5,967 bases of DNA from Pseudomonadota bacterium (lineage in GTDB: Bacteria; Pseudomonadota; Alphaproteobacteria; Rhizobiales; Rhizobiaceae), in NCBI GenBank assembly GCA_023428515.1, contig JAEYXI010000392.1, positions 1 to 5,967 on the forward strand, given 5' to 3'. The notes under the pieces are model-generated. The model saw only the letters and a list, made by a program, of their open reading frames with translations. It was not told the DNA's origin and made no database searches. Made by a program: the position numbers and the translations under genes. Positions within the stretch are counted from its first letter, which is position 1; each line of letters starts with the position of its first letter. Of this stretch, positions 5,141 through 5,967 are shown in pieces.

Positions 5141-5967
5141 ATGAGCATGAACCCGGCTGACAATGGCGAATTCGGCCGTCGAGGCCAGCCGATCGTCCCC
5201 AAGACTGCCAGCGAGGCTCTGCGCCCCGAAGCCGGCACCCCGCCGCCGAAGCGCTCCCGCGCCTCGCGCAGCCAGATCGTCGTTTTCATGAACTTCATCG
5301 TCACCGGCGCCATGCTGGCGATCATCTTGGTGGGCGTGGCGCTGTATGTCGGCAAGCGGGAGTTCGACGGCCCCGGCCCCTCGACGACGACGACCAATTT
5401 CATGGTGCGCCAGAACACCGGCGTTACCGAGATCGCCGACCAGCTCGAGCGCCGCGGCCTGATCAGCGATTCCAGGATCTTCCGCCTCGGCGTTCGCGCC
5501 TATGACAAGGGCGGTGTGCTGAAGGCCGGCGAGTACGAGATCAAGGCCGGTGCTTCGATGCGCGACATCATGGAGCTCCTGGAGAGCGGCAAGTCCGTGC
5601 TCGCGTCGCTCACCATCCCGGAAGGGCTGACGGTGGAGCAGGCTTTCCAGCGTATCGCCGAGCACGATGGGCTGACCGGCGACATGCCGGCCGAGATCCC
5701 GCCGGAAGGCAGCCTGATCGCTGACACGCAGCGCTTCACCCGTGGGGCCACGCGCCAGCAGATCATCGACAAGATGCTGGCCGACCAGAAGCGCCTCGTT
5801 GAAAGCATCTGGAACCGCCGCGTCTCCGGCCTGCCCATCGCCGACATCAACGAGTTCGTGACGCTCGCCTCGATCGTCGAGAAGGAGACCGGCAAGAGCG
5901 ACGAGCGCTCGCGCGTCGCGGCCGTTTTCCTCAACCGGCTGGCCAAGGGCATGCGGCTGCAATCGGA
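5141..5967 (+). CDS. mltG: Endolytic murein transglycosylase MltG, N-terminal 275 residues
   Basis: MltG (YceG) is an inner-membrane enzyme that cuts new glycan strands inside the chain and is thought to set their length. The gene runs off the right edge; E. coli MltG has 340 residues. A proline- and arginine-rich cytoplasmic tail (about 1-44) precedes one membrane segment (about 46-70). A LysM-like region follows (about 86-152, with the KAGEYEIKAGAS motif), then the YceG catalytic domain. ASIVEKET (243-250) holds E247, likely the counterpart of the E. coli catalytic glutamate E218, and VFLNRLAKGMRLQS continues the conserved region. The segment SLIADTQRF (191-199) departs from the usual PDTY/PDTW. 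GAGG (5133-5136) lies four bases before the ATG at 5141 and ten before a second ATG at 5147, so either may be used. It lies 96 bases after fabF, beyond the hairpin, an order common in rhizobia. Confidence 0.93.
   Translation, partial: MSMNPADNGEFGRRGQPIVPKTASEALRPEAGTPPPKRSRASRSQIVVFMNFIVTGAMLAIILVGVALYVGKREFDGPGPSTTTTNFMVRQNTGVTEIADQLERRGLISDSRIFRLGVRAYDKGGVLKAGEYEIKAGASMRDIMELLESGKSVLASLTIPEGLTVEQAFQRIAEHDGLTGDMPAEIPPEGSLIADTQRFTRGATRQQIIDKMLADQKRLVESIWNRRVSGLPIADINEFVTLASIVEKETGKSDERSRVAAVFLNRLAKGMRLQS

Noticed and set aside
5051..5962. Minus-strand open frame of 303 codons opposite mltG
   Set aside because: It is antisense to a clearly recognisable MltG sequence and shows no family features of its own.

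Overview
The window looks like chromosomal DNA from an alphaproteobacterium of the order Hyphomicrobiales (Rhizobiales), probably close to Mesorhizobium/Phyllobacteriaceae. This is inferred from the high GC content, the protein sequences and the gene order fabD-fabG-acpP-fabF-mltG; no database search was possible.

Layout. Bases 1-882 (minus strand) hold the first 294 codons of an LtaS/MdoB-type membrane phosphoglycerol-transferase-like protein that runs off the left edge. Bases 883-1071 are a divergent intergenic region with a nested inverted repeat just ahead of fabD. From 1072 to the right edge everything reads on the plus strand: fabD (malonyl-CoA:ACP transacylase), a two-gene RelB/RelE-type toxin-antitoxin module, fabG (3-oxoacyl-ACP reductase), acpP (acyl carrier protein), fabF (3-oxoacyl-ACP synthase II), and the first 275 codons of mltG (endolytic murein transglycosylase).

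How the genes work together. FabD loads malonate onto ACP, FabF condenses it with the growing acyl chain, and FabG reduces the resulting 3-oxoacyl-ACP; AcpP carries every intermediate. All four proteins keep their catalytic or carrier residues. MltG and the divergent phosphoglycerol-transferase-like protein act on the cell envelope, so the neighbourhood has a general lipid/envelope theme.

The unexpected element is the toxin-antitoxin pair at 2073-2544, lying between fabD and fabG. It has its own promoter-like sequence overlapping a perfect 18-bp palindrome, overlapping genes, lower GC than its neighbours, and no visible terminator before fabG. It looks like an acquired, self-regulating cassette placed inside an essential lipid-synthesis cluster, and its promoter may also feed fabG. 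Terminator-like hairpins follow fabG and fabF, suggesting that the cluster is split into several transcription units.
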